Assembly: GCA_016699815.1 (NCBI GenBank)
Contig: CP065012.1
Span: forward strand, 248,001 to 312,000
Reading direction: 5' to 3'
Length of the DNA: 64,000 nt
Origin: Chitinophagaceae bacterium
GTDB lineage: Bacteria > Bacteroidota > Bacteroidia > Chitinophagales > Chitinophagaceae
Made by a program: the position numbers and the translations under genes. The notes under the pieces are model-generated. The model did not search any database, was not told the DNA's origin, and worked only from the letters and a program-made list of their open reading frames with translations. Shown piece after piece: positions 19,076 to 27,592 of this stretch; position 1 is the stretch's first letter; every line of letters begins with the position of its first letter.

Positions 19076-22000
19076 TTATTGTTTCACCACTTTTGTGCTG
19101 AATATTTCACCGCTTGCAGCAATTACCTGCAATAAATATACGCCGGCTGGTAAATAGCGCATATTTAGATGGTAATTTGCATTTATCGTTTTACCTGAAG
19201 CTACCTGCCTGCCATTAATATCAAATAAACGAAAAGATGAATTTCCGGTAATTCCTTTTAACTGAATATTCAAAATATCGTTAACCGGATTGGGATAAGC
19301 TATTAAATTTTTACTGCTAAACAATGGCATTTTTTCTTCTCTTGTAGCGGTGCCTGTTGAAATGCGCAAGGTATAACAGTTGGATGCGTTGAATGCACTT
19401 TTATATCCATAAACCCTTGCATAATAAGTACCGGCTGTAAATGTCCTGCTGATGGTTTCTGAAGTTGTACCGCCATTTTGCGAAATGGCCAATTGCGTAG
19501 TACCATTACTGCTGTATAGCCTCATATCATAATCTGCTGGTAAGGTAGATAAGGTAATGGTTGCCGTACCGCCTGTAGTAATTACAAATCTATAATAGTC
19601 GTTCTCACTTTTTGGATTTATCAAACCATGTACATCTGTATTTAACGGTATTTGTGCTGCACCGCTATAAGTACCATTTGTGCTGTTATCGTAACTGCTT
19701 TGGCAACCTGCACTTACGGGTGTAACTGTTGCTGTAATAGTATAACAAGTAGCGCTGTTTGCCCCGTTATATCCGTAAATATAAACATAGTAAGTGCCTG
19801 CAGCCTGGTTATTGAGCGTAACTGTTTCGTTTGCAGTAGTGCTTGTACCCGAACCAATTTGAGTTCCGGAACTGTTATATATTTTTAGGTCATAATCCAC
19901 ACCTGCCGGGCCAGCAAGTGAATAAGAAATATTGTTTGTACCGGTGGTTATGAGTTGGTAATAATCTTTATCAGTAGAGGTGTTTATTGCAGCCGAATGA
20001 GCAACACCTGCACTAATGGTTGCAGCCGCAGCCAATGATTCATTAGGTTCAAATGCTGATGCACAACCGGAAGTTAAAGTGGTAAACTGATTCATTACAA
20101 AACTGCTGCCTGAACCGCTGCAATTGGTTCTTACCCTCCAGTCGTATAAGGAGCCACTACTAAGGCCAGTAAGGTTTGCCGATGTGCCAGTTTGTGCTGT
20201 TGAAAAACTGATCCAGGCAGATGATGCATTTAATTTATAATCTACATCATAGCTCAAAGCGCCGCTCACAAGGTTCCAGCTTACTATTGCTGAAGAAGAG
20301 GTAACGGAAGACGAAGCAAGGCCTGCAGGAGCATTACAAGCACCTGCAACTGTTGTAAACTGTGATGTTGCAAATATCCCCGAACCGGAAACACAGGTTG
20401 CTTTTACCCGCCAATCATAAATTGAAGAAGCACTTAAGCCTGTAAGGTTTGCAGTAGTGCCGGTTTGGCCCACAGAAAAACTGGTCCACGTAGAAGATGC
20501 ATTTAATTTATAATCTACATCATAATTTAATGCTCCTGCAACCGCATTCCAGCTTAGGTCGGCGCTATTGATTGTAATATTATTTTCTGCTAAGCCTGTT
20601 GGCGTACCACAAGAAGCAGATGCGGTAATAGTAAAATTGCTGTTGGAAATATCAAAGAAAATATTTCCTACAGCTTCTACTTTTATCCTGGCAGTAGTGG
20701 TTGCTGTATTGGGTAAGGTTATAGATTGGCTGCCATCGTTTGGCGTGCTGGCAATGAGTACGGCTGGGAAAGTTAAACCTCCATCAGTACTCAAAGAAAT
20801 TTTTACATTGGCACAGCTTACAGGAGATGCGGTAGTACCTGCAACGTTCCAGGTAATATTTTGGGCTGAATTACCTGCCCAGGAAACATTGGTATTGGGC
20901 GAAGTAACCGTAAATGGGCCCGATGTATTGGTAACCGTTACTACCATATCGGTAAACTGCGTTTGTCCCACACTTACCGGCGCAGAAGAACTAAATACCG
21001 CATTGTCCCTTACGGTAAGCCTGAAGTTTAAAGTGCGGCTAACAGAACTTAAAGCTTCAGTAACAACACCTGCATCGCCACCCACCATTGGGCCGGTAGT
21101 GTTTAAGCCGGCAAGTATGGTTTGCAGCCTTGGAAAATAACGTACAGGTGAAATGGTTGGCCTGAAAGAAAGCCAGTTGGGCCCGGTAAGTTTTGTTGGG
21201 CTGGCAACACTTTGTGCATTTGTTGTTGTAGAATTATCATTTTGCTCCCAGCAATAAGTAAGTGCATCGCCATCGGCATCTGTTGCAGAACCGGTTAATG
21301 CAAATGGAGTGCTAATAGGAATGGTATAATTGCTTACGGCATTTACAACCGGTGTAGTATTTACAATAGTTGTAGTAACAGGGCAGCTTTTACTATTTAA
21401 ATTAGTTTGTATTTGTGCAATGGTAGTTTCATGATAAATATCTATTGAGTGGCCTGAAACATCGTAAGAAGTAATACCGGCATAGCCCATAATGGTAATA
21501 CCTGAACCCACTTCTTTATTAACACCTGTGCCTTCGTTAATCATAGAAAAAGTATGGTTGCCACCCAATTGGTGGCCAATTTCGTGCACTACATAATCAA
21601 TATCAAAATTATCTCCTGCAGGCACACCGTCTGACGGCGATGTATAACCGCTGCCTTTTGCGCCATTAGTACAAACACAACCAATACAGCCAGCATTACC
21701 GCCACCGCCAGTAGCGCCAAATAAATGGCCAACATCGTAATTGGCTTCACCAATAACTGAAGTAAGTGTATTTTGCAACTGGGTATTCCAATTAGCCATT
21801 TGTGCAGCATTGGAATAGGGATCGCTGCTTGCGTTATAATAAATTACATTGGTAGAAGCTGCTATAAGGTTTAAATGAAGGGCAAGGTCTTTTTCATAAA
21901 CGCCATTGCAGCGGGTAAGTGTATTATTAATGGCGGCTAATACCAGGGAAACCTGCGTAGCGCTTGTAGCTCCAAAATAATTTGAATACTCTGCCGTAAC

Positions 22001-22621
22001 TGACTGAGCTAATCGCATGGTTTTTAAATTTCCCCCGCTCCTGGCAACAATGCCGCTATTTTGTACCTGTATATTGATACTCTCTTCAAGGTCGGCGCCG
22101 GGTGTGGTACAACTCCAGGGCAATTGCGCTTTATTTCGATGTGATTTAAATACGGCGTAAACACTGTGGTCTTGAGAATAGGGCTCTATAAATTCATTTT
22201 CTTTCCCGCTTCGAAAAACCATCGTTTGGATACCCTGCGGCGAATAGCTCAATTTTAAAGTGGCATATTTATCGGTAATGCCCTTGCCGGAAAAAGCCCT
22301 TATTTCCGGGAACTGCGCCTGCAATTCAGCATCGAAGTTGGATGCTTCCACAATTTCAAACTCTTCCAAAGCGCCATCGGTATTGGGTAAACTAATTATA
22401 TTGGTATGTGCAGCATTATTATTTACAACTTTAAATAATTCCTGCTTTAAAAGTGGCAGGCTTGCTGTAAATAATTTAAATTCTTTGGGAAACGATAACC
22501 GGGCAACAGATTTATCGGTAATTATTTTGCCTGTTCCGACATACTGGCTCCAATAATTTTGCTGGGCAGTAGCGGTAAATAAAACAGGTATTGCCAAAAA
22601 AAAGAGTAGCAGTTTTTTCAT
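19076..22621 (-). CDS. Secreted metzincin (M12B-like) metalloprotease with FN3, PPC and T9SS domains
   Basis: A 1,181-residue exported protease. Start ATG 22621 gives the signal peptide MKKLLLFFLAIPVLFTATAQ; the TTG at 22648 only adds residues in front. The catalytic domain has HEIGHQLGGNH at residues 346-356 (HExxHxxGxxH zinc motif) and a downstream Met-turn, TIMGYAG, typical of metzincins. Then come an immunoglobulin-like region, two near-identical fibronectin type III repeats offset by 91 residues, two PPC-like domains (SAAINTSTDKDYYQL and HGLINPKSENDYYRF) and a C-terminal T9SS type A sorting domain (LIAYPNPVNDILNIQLKG to the end). It is predicted to cross the outer membrane through T9SS and be released or surface-bound. 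Confidence 0.9.
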   Translation of the reverse strand: MKKLLLFFLAIPVLFTATAQQNYWSQYVGTGKIITDKSVARLSFPKEFKLFTASLPLLKQELFKVVNNNAAHTNIISLPNTDGALEEFEIVEASNFDAELQAQFPEIRAFSGKGITDKYATLKLSYSPQGIQTMVFRSGKENEFIEPYSQDHSVYAVFKSHRNKAQLPWSCTTPGADLEESINIQVQNSGIVARSGGNLKTMRLAQSVTAEYSNYFGATSATQVSLVLAAINNTLTRCNGVYEKDLALHLNLIAASTNVIYYNASSDPYSNAAQMANWNTQLQNTLTSVIGEANYDVGHLFGATGGGGNAGCIGCVCTNGAKGSGYTSPSDGVPAGDNFDIDYVVHEIGHQLGGNHTFSMINEGTGVNKEVGSGITIMGYAGITSYDVSGHSIDIYHETTIAQIQTNLNSKSCPVTTTIVNTTPVVNAVSNYTIPISTPFALTGSATDADGDALTYCWEQNDNSTTTNAQSVASPTKLTGPNWLSFRPTISPVRYFPRLQTILAGLNTTGPMVGGDAGVVTEALSSVSRTLNFRLTVRDNAVFSSSAPVSVGQTQFTDMVVTVTNTSGPFTVTSPNTNVSWAGNSAQNITWNVAGTTASPVSCANVKISLSTDGGLTFPAVLIASTPNDGSQSITLPNTATTTARIKVEAVGNIFFDISNSNFTITASASCGTPTGLAENNITINSADLSWNAVAGALNYDVDYKLNASSTWTSFSVGQTGTTANLTGLSASSIYDWRVKATCVSGSGIFATSQFTTVAGACNAPAGLASSSVTSSSAIVSWNLVSGALSYDVDYKLNASSAWISFSTAQTGTSANLTGLSSGSLYDWRVRTNCSGSGSSFVMNQFTTLTSGCASAFEPNESLAAAATISAGVAHSAAINTSTDKDYYQLITTGTNNISYSLAGPAGVDYDLKIYNSSGTQIGSGTSTTANETVTLNNQAAGTYYVYIYGYNGANSATCYTITATVTPVSAGCQSSYDNSTNGTYSGAAQIPLNTDVHGLINPKSENDYYRFVITTGGTATITLSTLPADYDMRLYSSNGTTQLAISQNGGTTSETISRTFTAGTYYARVYGYKSAFNASNCYTLRISTGTATREEKMPLFSSKNLIAYPNPVNDILNIQLKGITGNSSFRLFDINGRQVASGKTINANYHLNMRYLPAGVYLLQVIAASGEIFSTKVVKQ
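20223..20525. repeat. Tandem repeat encoding two fibronectin type III modules
   Basis: A stretch of at least 25 identical bases starting at 20223 recurs at 20496, an offset of 273 bases (91 codons), inside the metzincin gene. The repeated words code for the DVDYKLNASS segment of each FN3 module. The near-identity at DNA level points to a fairly recent duplication or to gene conversion between modules. Confidence 0.7.
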
Positions 22622-22729
22622 AAACCGGTGTTTTTTGATGATTTGCAATCTTAAAAGTAAAATAAATATATTTCTTTAAAAATAATATATCAAAAAAAAT
22701 AAGGTTTTTTTAAAAAAATCTGTAAACTA

Positions 22730-22768
22730 AAATCTTAAAAAAAGGTTTGCTCTGCCTTTTTAAGATTT
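22730..22768 (-). terminator. Hairpin downstream of the amylase gene
   Basis: AAATCTT plus an A-run and GG (22730-22745) faces CC, T-run and AAGATTT (22755-22768), giving a long AT-rich stem with a two-base length difference. It lies between the amylase stop and the metzincin start, both on the minus strand, and probably ends the amylase transcript. Confidence 0.5.
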
Positions 22769-22845
22769 ATAAAACTTATTTATTACATCCCCCTAAATTT
22801 TCTTATGCGTTCAGGCTGAATAATTTAAACAATAAAAAGCACTAT

Positions 22846-25389
22846 TTATTCCCCGGCTTTGCTAAATTTTATTGCCTCCTGGTAGTTGTGAACACCAGTT
22901 ACAAGTATATAATATGCGCCGGATGATAACTGGTTAATATTAATATTTTGCATTGAACTTCCCATAGAAACCGGCAATTGCTTTTGCAAAACCTTATCTC
23001 CTTTTGCGCTAATAATTGAAATATTTAAAACATTATTAACGGAACTGTTTATCTGCAACTTCAAATCTTTTTTTACCGGGTTTCCCATTAATTTAATGGA
23101 AAGTTGTTTGTCTTCCAGTTTCAGCAATTTAATATCGGAAAATTTGGTAGCGCCATCTTTATTATACCATTTTACCCGGTACAACATTGCTTTGTTAAAA
23201 ACAGGTTTTTCATCAATAAAAGTATAGTTTTCATTTCCCAGCTTTGCAGATGCATTAATTTGAGCAATGGTTCGGTAATTTCTTCCATCATCGCAACGCA
23301 GTATTTCAAACCTGTCAATTTTTTCGTTATTATTTACCATCCAGTTGAGTGCAACTTTTTTACCGGCAGCCGTAGCCGAAAAAGAAAATAAATTCAGCGG
23401 CAATACCGGCGCTCCCTGTACCCACACGGAGTAGCTATGCGGCGGCAATTCAAAATAAACCTGGTTGCTGCCACTTAAAATTTGAAATGGAAAATTGGAT
23501 TGGGCAAGCACATCGGTAAAAACAGTTCCCGGGGCAATAAGCCCGCCCCTTGTATTGATGGTATGATCCACTTTTAATGTGGTACTGCCAAAATTTATAG
23601 CCACCAATACTTCTTTATTCCCATTGCCTGTATGGCCTTCAATCTGGTAAATAAGGGCTTTATTAGCGCTACCTTCAATATAACTGGAGGAATAAGGCGT
23701 ACCAAACCTGTTGAGATAATCCACACCTGGCGAACCGTTTATGTACAATTTTAAAACATTCATCAGGTTTACCAATTCTGTTCTGTAAACCGGCAAATTT
23801 GTGGGGTGATAACTATACAATCCGCCGGAAGGCGCCGGGTAACCAAAATAATCTGGGTAAAAAATGGTGGGTACGCCAATTTGATTGTTGGTTAAAATAT
23901 AAGCATAGGCAAGGTTGGGATGGGTGCGAACCAGCGATGCAAAACCAGATGCATCCCTAAAATCATGATTGTTTACAAAGGTTACCAGGTTATAGCCGCT
24001 TAGCCCGGTAGCATCGTGTACACTGCTGGTAAAAATATTTCTTACATCATAGCTGCTATTATCGCAGGCCTGTCTTAAACTTTCTCTTAATGAAAAATCA
24101 AAAATTTTAGGTTGTATGGCTGCCTGTGTGCCTACATCCATAAATGATTTTACACTGTTTACCCAGCCACTTAATTCTGCCGTGTTGGTACTGTACCATT
24201 CGCCCACAACTAATGATGGATCCATGCTATCCTCATGAAGACTATCCAGCATATCGCCAACAAACTCCGGCGTAAAATGTTTTACCGCATCCATCCTAAA
24301 ACCTCTTACCTGTAAAGCGCTGTAATTCCATTTGGCATATTCAATAAGGGTATCCTTAGTGCGTTTTTGAAACTGGTCGTAATCGTAAAAGAAATACATG
24401 CCGTCCCAATCACCATTTAAATAAGTACTGGAAGCATTGCTGGTATTGGGTTTAAAAAATTCAAAATTCATTTGTCCTCGGCCGCTGGGCATATTACTGT
24501 AATTGGTATAGGTTTGATAGGTTAATTCATTTACAATATCGAGGCTCCTTGCGGCGCTCCATATCCCGTAAATGCGATGGTCGGAATAGCCGCCGGTGTT
24601 GTTCATATAAATAAATATAGTATCACCTGTTGCATTAAAATCGGTAGCAGTAAGGTTGAGTTGAAATTCATCGGCACCGCAGCCAGCGCCGGTTTCAATG
24701 TTCACAACCATATCTCTTCCCAGGGTAATACTATTATTCGCCTGGCCGCAATCGCCGCCACCATTGGGTTCAATTTCTGTTTGGGCAGGTAGCCCTGCAA
24801 AACCCGTTTTATTGGTTTGCAGGTATAATTTATATTGATAGCCATTAAACCTTGGGCTGTTTGTTTTTGAAGAAAGTTTAAAGTAATAAGTACCGGCTCC
24901 ATTTCCGGTACTACCGCCAATGGGTAAAATACAGCGGTACCTGTCCGAAGGAAAAGGTTCTTTTACATCGGTATAATATTGGGTAATGTAACTTTTTACG
25001 GCAGGGTTATTTTCCGATACACCTCCATCCCTGTGATTAAAAATTACATCGGCCACGGGAGCAATTCCTTGTGCGGTAAATTCATTAAGCATAGCGTTTA
25101 ATGCCGGCCTTGTTCCCAGCCCTGTGGTTTGGTTGCCAATATATAAATCTTTGGGATCGTATCCATTGCTGCCAGCACCAAAACTCGCTACTGCATGTGG
25201 TGGAAACCAGATATGCGTTATGCCATCTTGTTTTAATTGTGCGGCTTTTAACCGCAAAGAATCGGCCCAGCTATAGCCGTTAAGGGTTTTAGGATAATCC
25301 CAATACCAGCCCTGCATTAATACCTGCTGACAAAAAACAGTAACATTAAATAATGTGAAAGCAAAACAAATGAGTAAACTTTTCTTCAT
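22846..25389 (-). CDS. Secreted GH13 alpha-amylase with T9SS sorting domain
   Basis: An 847-residue exported enzyme hydrolysing alpha-1,4-glucan bonds. ATG 25389 gives the signal peptide MKKSLLICFAFTLFNVTVFCQ. The GH13 regions are all present: DVIFNHR (region I), GFRMDAVKH with nucleophile Asp367 (II), GEWY with acid/base Glu397 (III) and FVNNHD with Asp476 (IV). QVLMQGWYWDYP at the mature N-terminus is typical of alpha-amylases that make maltooligosaccharides. After the catalytic and all-beta C-domain comes a T9SS domain (IKLMGNPVKKDLKLQI to the end). No susC/susD partner is next to it, so starch uptake genes must lie elsewhere if present. Confidence 0.92.
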   Translation of the reverse strand: MKKSLLICFAFTLFNVTVFCQQVLMQGWYWDYPKTLNGYSWADSLRLKAAQLKQDGITHIWFPPHAVASFGAGSNGYDPKDLYIGNQTTGLGTRPALNAMLNEFTAQGIAPVADVIFNHRDGGVSENNPAVKSYITQYYTDVKEPFPSDRYRCILPIGGSTGNGAGTYYFKLSSKTNSPRFNGYQYKLYLQTNKTGFAGLPAQTEIEPNGGGDCGQANNSITLGRDMVVNIETGAGCGADEFQLNLTATDFNATGDTIFIYMNNTGGYSDHRIYGIWSAARSLDIVNELTYQTYTNYSNMPSGRGQMNFEFFKPNTSNASSTYLNGDWDGMYFFYDYDQFQKRTKDTLIEYAKWNYSALQVRGFRMDAVKHFTPEFVGDMLDSLHEDSMDPSLVVGEWYSTNTAELSGWVNSVKSFMDVGTQAAIQPKIFDFSLRESLRQACDNSSYDVRNIFTSSVHDATGLSGYNLVTFVNNHDFRDASGFASLVRTHPNLAYAYILTNNQIGVPTIFYPDYFGYPAPSGGLYSYHPTNLPVYRTELVNLMNVLKLYINGSPGVDYLNRFGTPYSSSYIEGSANKALIYQIEGHTGNGNKEVLVAINFGSTTLKVDHTINTRGGLIAPGTVFTDVLAQSNFPFQILSGSNQVYFELPPHSYSVWVQGAPVLPLNLFSFSATAAGKKVALNWMVNNNEKIDRFEILRCDDGRNYRTIAQINASAKLGNENYTFIDEKPVFNKAMLYRVKWYNKDGATKFSDIKLLKLEDKQLSIKLMGNPVKKDLKLQINSSVNNVLNISIISAKGDKVLQKQLPVSMGSSMQNININQLSSGAYYILVTGVHNYQEAIKFSKAGE

Positions 25390-25490
25390 ACCGGTGTTTT
25401 TAAAATTATTTGGTTGCAGCAAAACAGCAAAAAAACAACAGCCAAGTTATTTACTTTAGCATTAATAGCAAAATAACAAAAAACGGATGA

Positions 25491-25892
25491 TTATTTTTTT
25501 ATCAATGTATCCTGCAACGAGGGTATTGGGTTTCCTCTGTGGCAGGTGTTACAGGTAACCGTCCATTCAGCAGTACTATCCCCTCTATAATTAAAATATT
25601 TTTGATTTATTTCCATGGTGAGCTTTATCATAATACGGCCCATTTCTTTTTCCGGTTTATCATCACTGGCAAAATCGAGCTGTGTGCCCTCTTCGTTTTT
25701 TGCATGGCAGTAATTGCATTTTACGCCTAATCCTTCATTAAAATCGTCCATGTATTTATGCAACGCTTCAGATGAAATATTTTTGGGAAATACTTTAAGA
25801 TTTTTAAACACATCCTCCTGAGGTATTACATAAGAAAACAATGCAACAGGGCATAAAATCAGAAAAATGGTTTTCAAAATATTTTTACTCAT
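25491..25892 (-). CDS. Small c-type cytochrome with two heme-binding motifs
   Basis: A 133-residue exported protein (N-terminal hydrophobic stretch ILKTIFLILCPVALFSYV) with two covalent heme sites, CNYCH and CNTCH, spaced as in the Bacteroidota proteins annotated as related to the photosynthetic reaction centre cytochrome c subunit. Before the first site is VFPKNISSEALHKYMDDFNEGLGVKC, a conserved pattern of that group. It probably carries electrons in the periplasm; no photosynthesis is implied. Its ATG overlaps the stop of the peptide-binding gene by four bases (ATGA), so the two are co-transcribed. Confidence 0.85.
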   Translation of the reverse strand: MSKNILKTIFLILCPVALFSYVIPQEDVFKNLKVFPKNISSEALHKYMDDFNEGLGVKCNYCHAKNEEGTQLDFASDDKPEKEMGRIMIKLTMEINQKYFNYRGDSTAEWTVTCNTCHRGNPIPSLQDTLIKK

Positions 25893-27508
25893 GGTTTTAT
25901 TTTTTTTACTTTTCTCAATTCAAGCATATTCAGGCTATTGGGATAAAAATTTTTTACACCTGGTTGCACCAAATGCAATGCCATATCATACCACAAAGGC
26001 ACAACGGGTGCATCATCCATTATGCATTGGTCCATTTGCCGGTAAAGTAAATATCTTTTTTCATCATTGGTTTCATTCATTGCCTGTTCATACAGCCAAT
26101 CAAATTTCGGGTTTTTATAGCGAGTATAGTTTGGAGGCGCCGGATTTTTACTATAAAAAACACTTAAAAAATTTTCTGCATCGGGGTAATCGGCAATCCA
26201 GCTTGCCCTAAAAAATACAGCCTGGCTTTTTGCCGTAAGGTCAAATAACAGGCTTTTCTGCACGGTTTCTACAACTACATTAATACCATTTTGCTGTAAT
26301 TCATTGGCAATAAACCCTGCAATGCTGGCGTAAATAGGTATGGTAAATAACTTAATTTTTTCACCGGCGTAACCTGCTTCTTTAAGTAAAATTTTTGCGG
26401 CTTTTGGGTTATAACTATATCCCTTCACTTCATTACTGTTAAAAGATGGGAGGCCTGGTGGAACAAACCCACTTTCGGCAGCCGTACCAATGGAATTGCG
26501 CATATACAACATCATTTTTTTTCGGTTGATGGAATAATTGATTGCCTGCCTCACTTTTTTATACCGCAAAGCGGATGTTGACAATAAGCTATTCGTTGTA
26601 TCCATCAAAATCCCAAAATATTCGATATTGAGGTAAGGATGTTTCTGCAAAAGAATTTTGCCTTGCCATTGTTTTTTCAGGTTGCCGGTTTTGGTAATCA
26701 CTTCGTCTTTAAATGACGCTTCAATATCGTTGATAAAATCCAGGCGGTTTTGCCTGAACTCTAAAAATTCCGAAGCCTTGCTATCCAGGAAACTTATTTT
26801 AATACCATCAAGGTAAGGCAAACCCATCCCATAAACGTCTTTCTCAAAATAATGGTTGTTTCTTTTCATTATTAAAGCCTGGCCTTCGTCCCATGCTACA
26901 AATTGAAACGGACCAGAACCCACAGGATGGCGCCTGAAACCGCCAGCATATTTTTCTACCGCTTCTCTTGCCACAATAGAACAATATTGCATACTTAAAA
27001 TGCCTAATATTGGTGGAAAAGGATTTGCAAGTTTTAATTGAAACGTACTATCATCAATGGCTTTAAAAGGTTCAACGAGATCTACCCTGTTATTAAATAT
27101 CCATGCACCCGGGCTTGCCGTTGCCGGGTTTATAATCCTTTCAAAACTATATTGTACATCCTGTGCTTTTAGTTTTCTGCCTTTCCCTTTTTCAAAAACC
27201 GGGTCGTCATGAAAAAACACATCGGTGCGCAGGTGAAAGATGATGTTTTTTTTATCTGAAGAATAGGTCCAGCTTTTGGCCAACGAAGGTTTTATTTGAA
27301 GGCTGTCTCCAACTTCTGTAAGTGTATTAAACAACTGGTGTACGGCCCACATTATAGATTGGTTGCGGGCAAAAGCAGGGTCAAGTGTAGCAATACCGGT
27401 AGTTTCATTATATCTGAAAATATTCTTGTTGCCAATTTTACGGTTCTTGCAGCAATACATGAGCATTACTACGGCAATAAATACTATATACAGCAAAAAT
27501 CCCTTCAT
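25889..27508 (-). CDS. Peptide ABC-transporter-type substrate-binding protein (SBP_bac_5)
   Basis: A 539-residue extracytoplasmic solute-binding protein of the OppA/DppA type. Evidence includes LDPAFARNQSIMWAVHQLFNTLTEVG at the N-terminus, YSFERIINPATASPGAW, HPVGSGPFQFVAWDEGQALIMKRN and SASWIADYPD-like FRASWIADYPDAENFL near the C-terminus, all standard for the family. The N-terminus is hydrophobic with Cys19-Cys20 after MLMY, a weak lipobox, so it may be a lipoprotein. No permease or ATPase genes accompany it, so it is an orphan binding protein coupled instead to a cytochrome gene, with a four-base overlap. Its start is ATG 27508, divergent from the M1 peptidase. Confidence 0.88.
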   Translation of the reverse strand: MKGFLLYIVFIAVVMLMYCCKNRKIGNKNIFRYNETTGIATLDPAFARNQSIMWAVHQLFNTLTEVGDSLQIKPSLAKSWTYSSDKKNIIFHLRTDVFFHDDPVFEKGKGRKLKAQDVQYSFERIINPATASPGAWIFNNRVDLVEPFKAIDDSTFQLKLANPFPPILGILSMQYCSIVAREAVEKYAGGFRRHPVGSGPFQFVAWDEGQALIMKRNNHYFEKDVYGMGLPYLDGIKISFLDSKASEFLEFRQNRLDFINDIEASFKDEVITKTGNLKKQWQGKILLQKHPYLNIEYFGILMDTTNSLLSTSALRYKKVRQAINYSINRKKMMLYMRNSIGTAAESGFVPPGLPSFNSNEVKGYSYNPKAAKILLKEAGYAGEKIKLFTIPIYASIAGFIANELQQNGINVVVETVQKSLLFDLTAKSQAVFFRASWIADYPDAENFLSVFYSKNPAPPNYTRYKNPKFDWLYEQAMNETNDEKRYLLYRQMDQCIMDDAPVVPLWYDMALHLVQPGVKNFYPNSLNMLELRKVKKIKP

Positions 27509-27592
27509 AGCGCATAAATGTACTATGAATTTTGCCTCTTGTAAAAAAATGAATTTTTGGCTTTTTAACTTTAAGTATATTTATACAAATAA

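Noticed and set aside
20223..20525. Repeated words considered as a CRISPR array
   Set aside because: Only two copies exist, 273 bases apart and in frame with FN3 modules of a protein.
20568..21140. A 190-residue open frame on the plus strand
   Set aside because: It is entirely inside the metzincin gene on the opposite strand, and its sequence is hydrophobic low-complexity mirror coding of Thr/Ser-rich domains.
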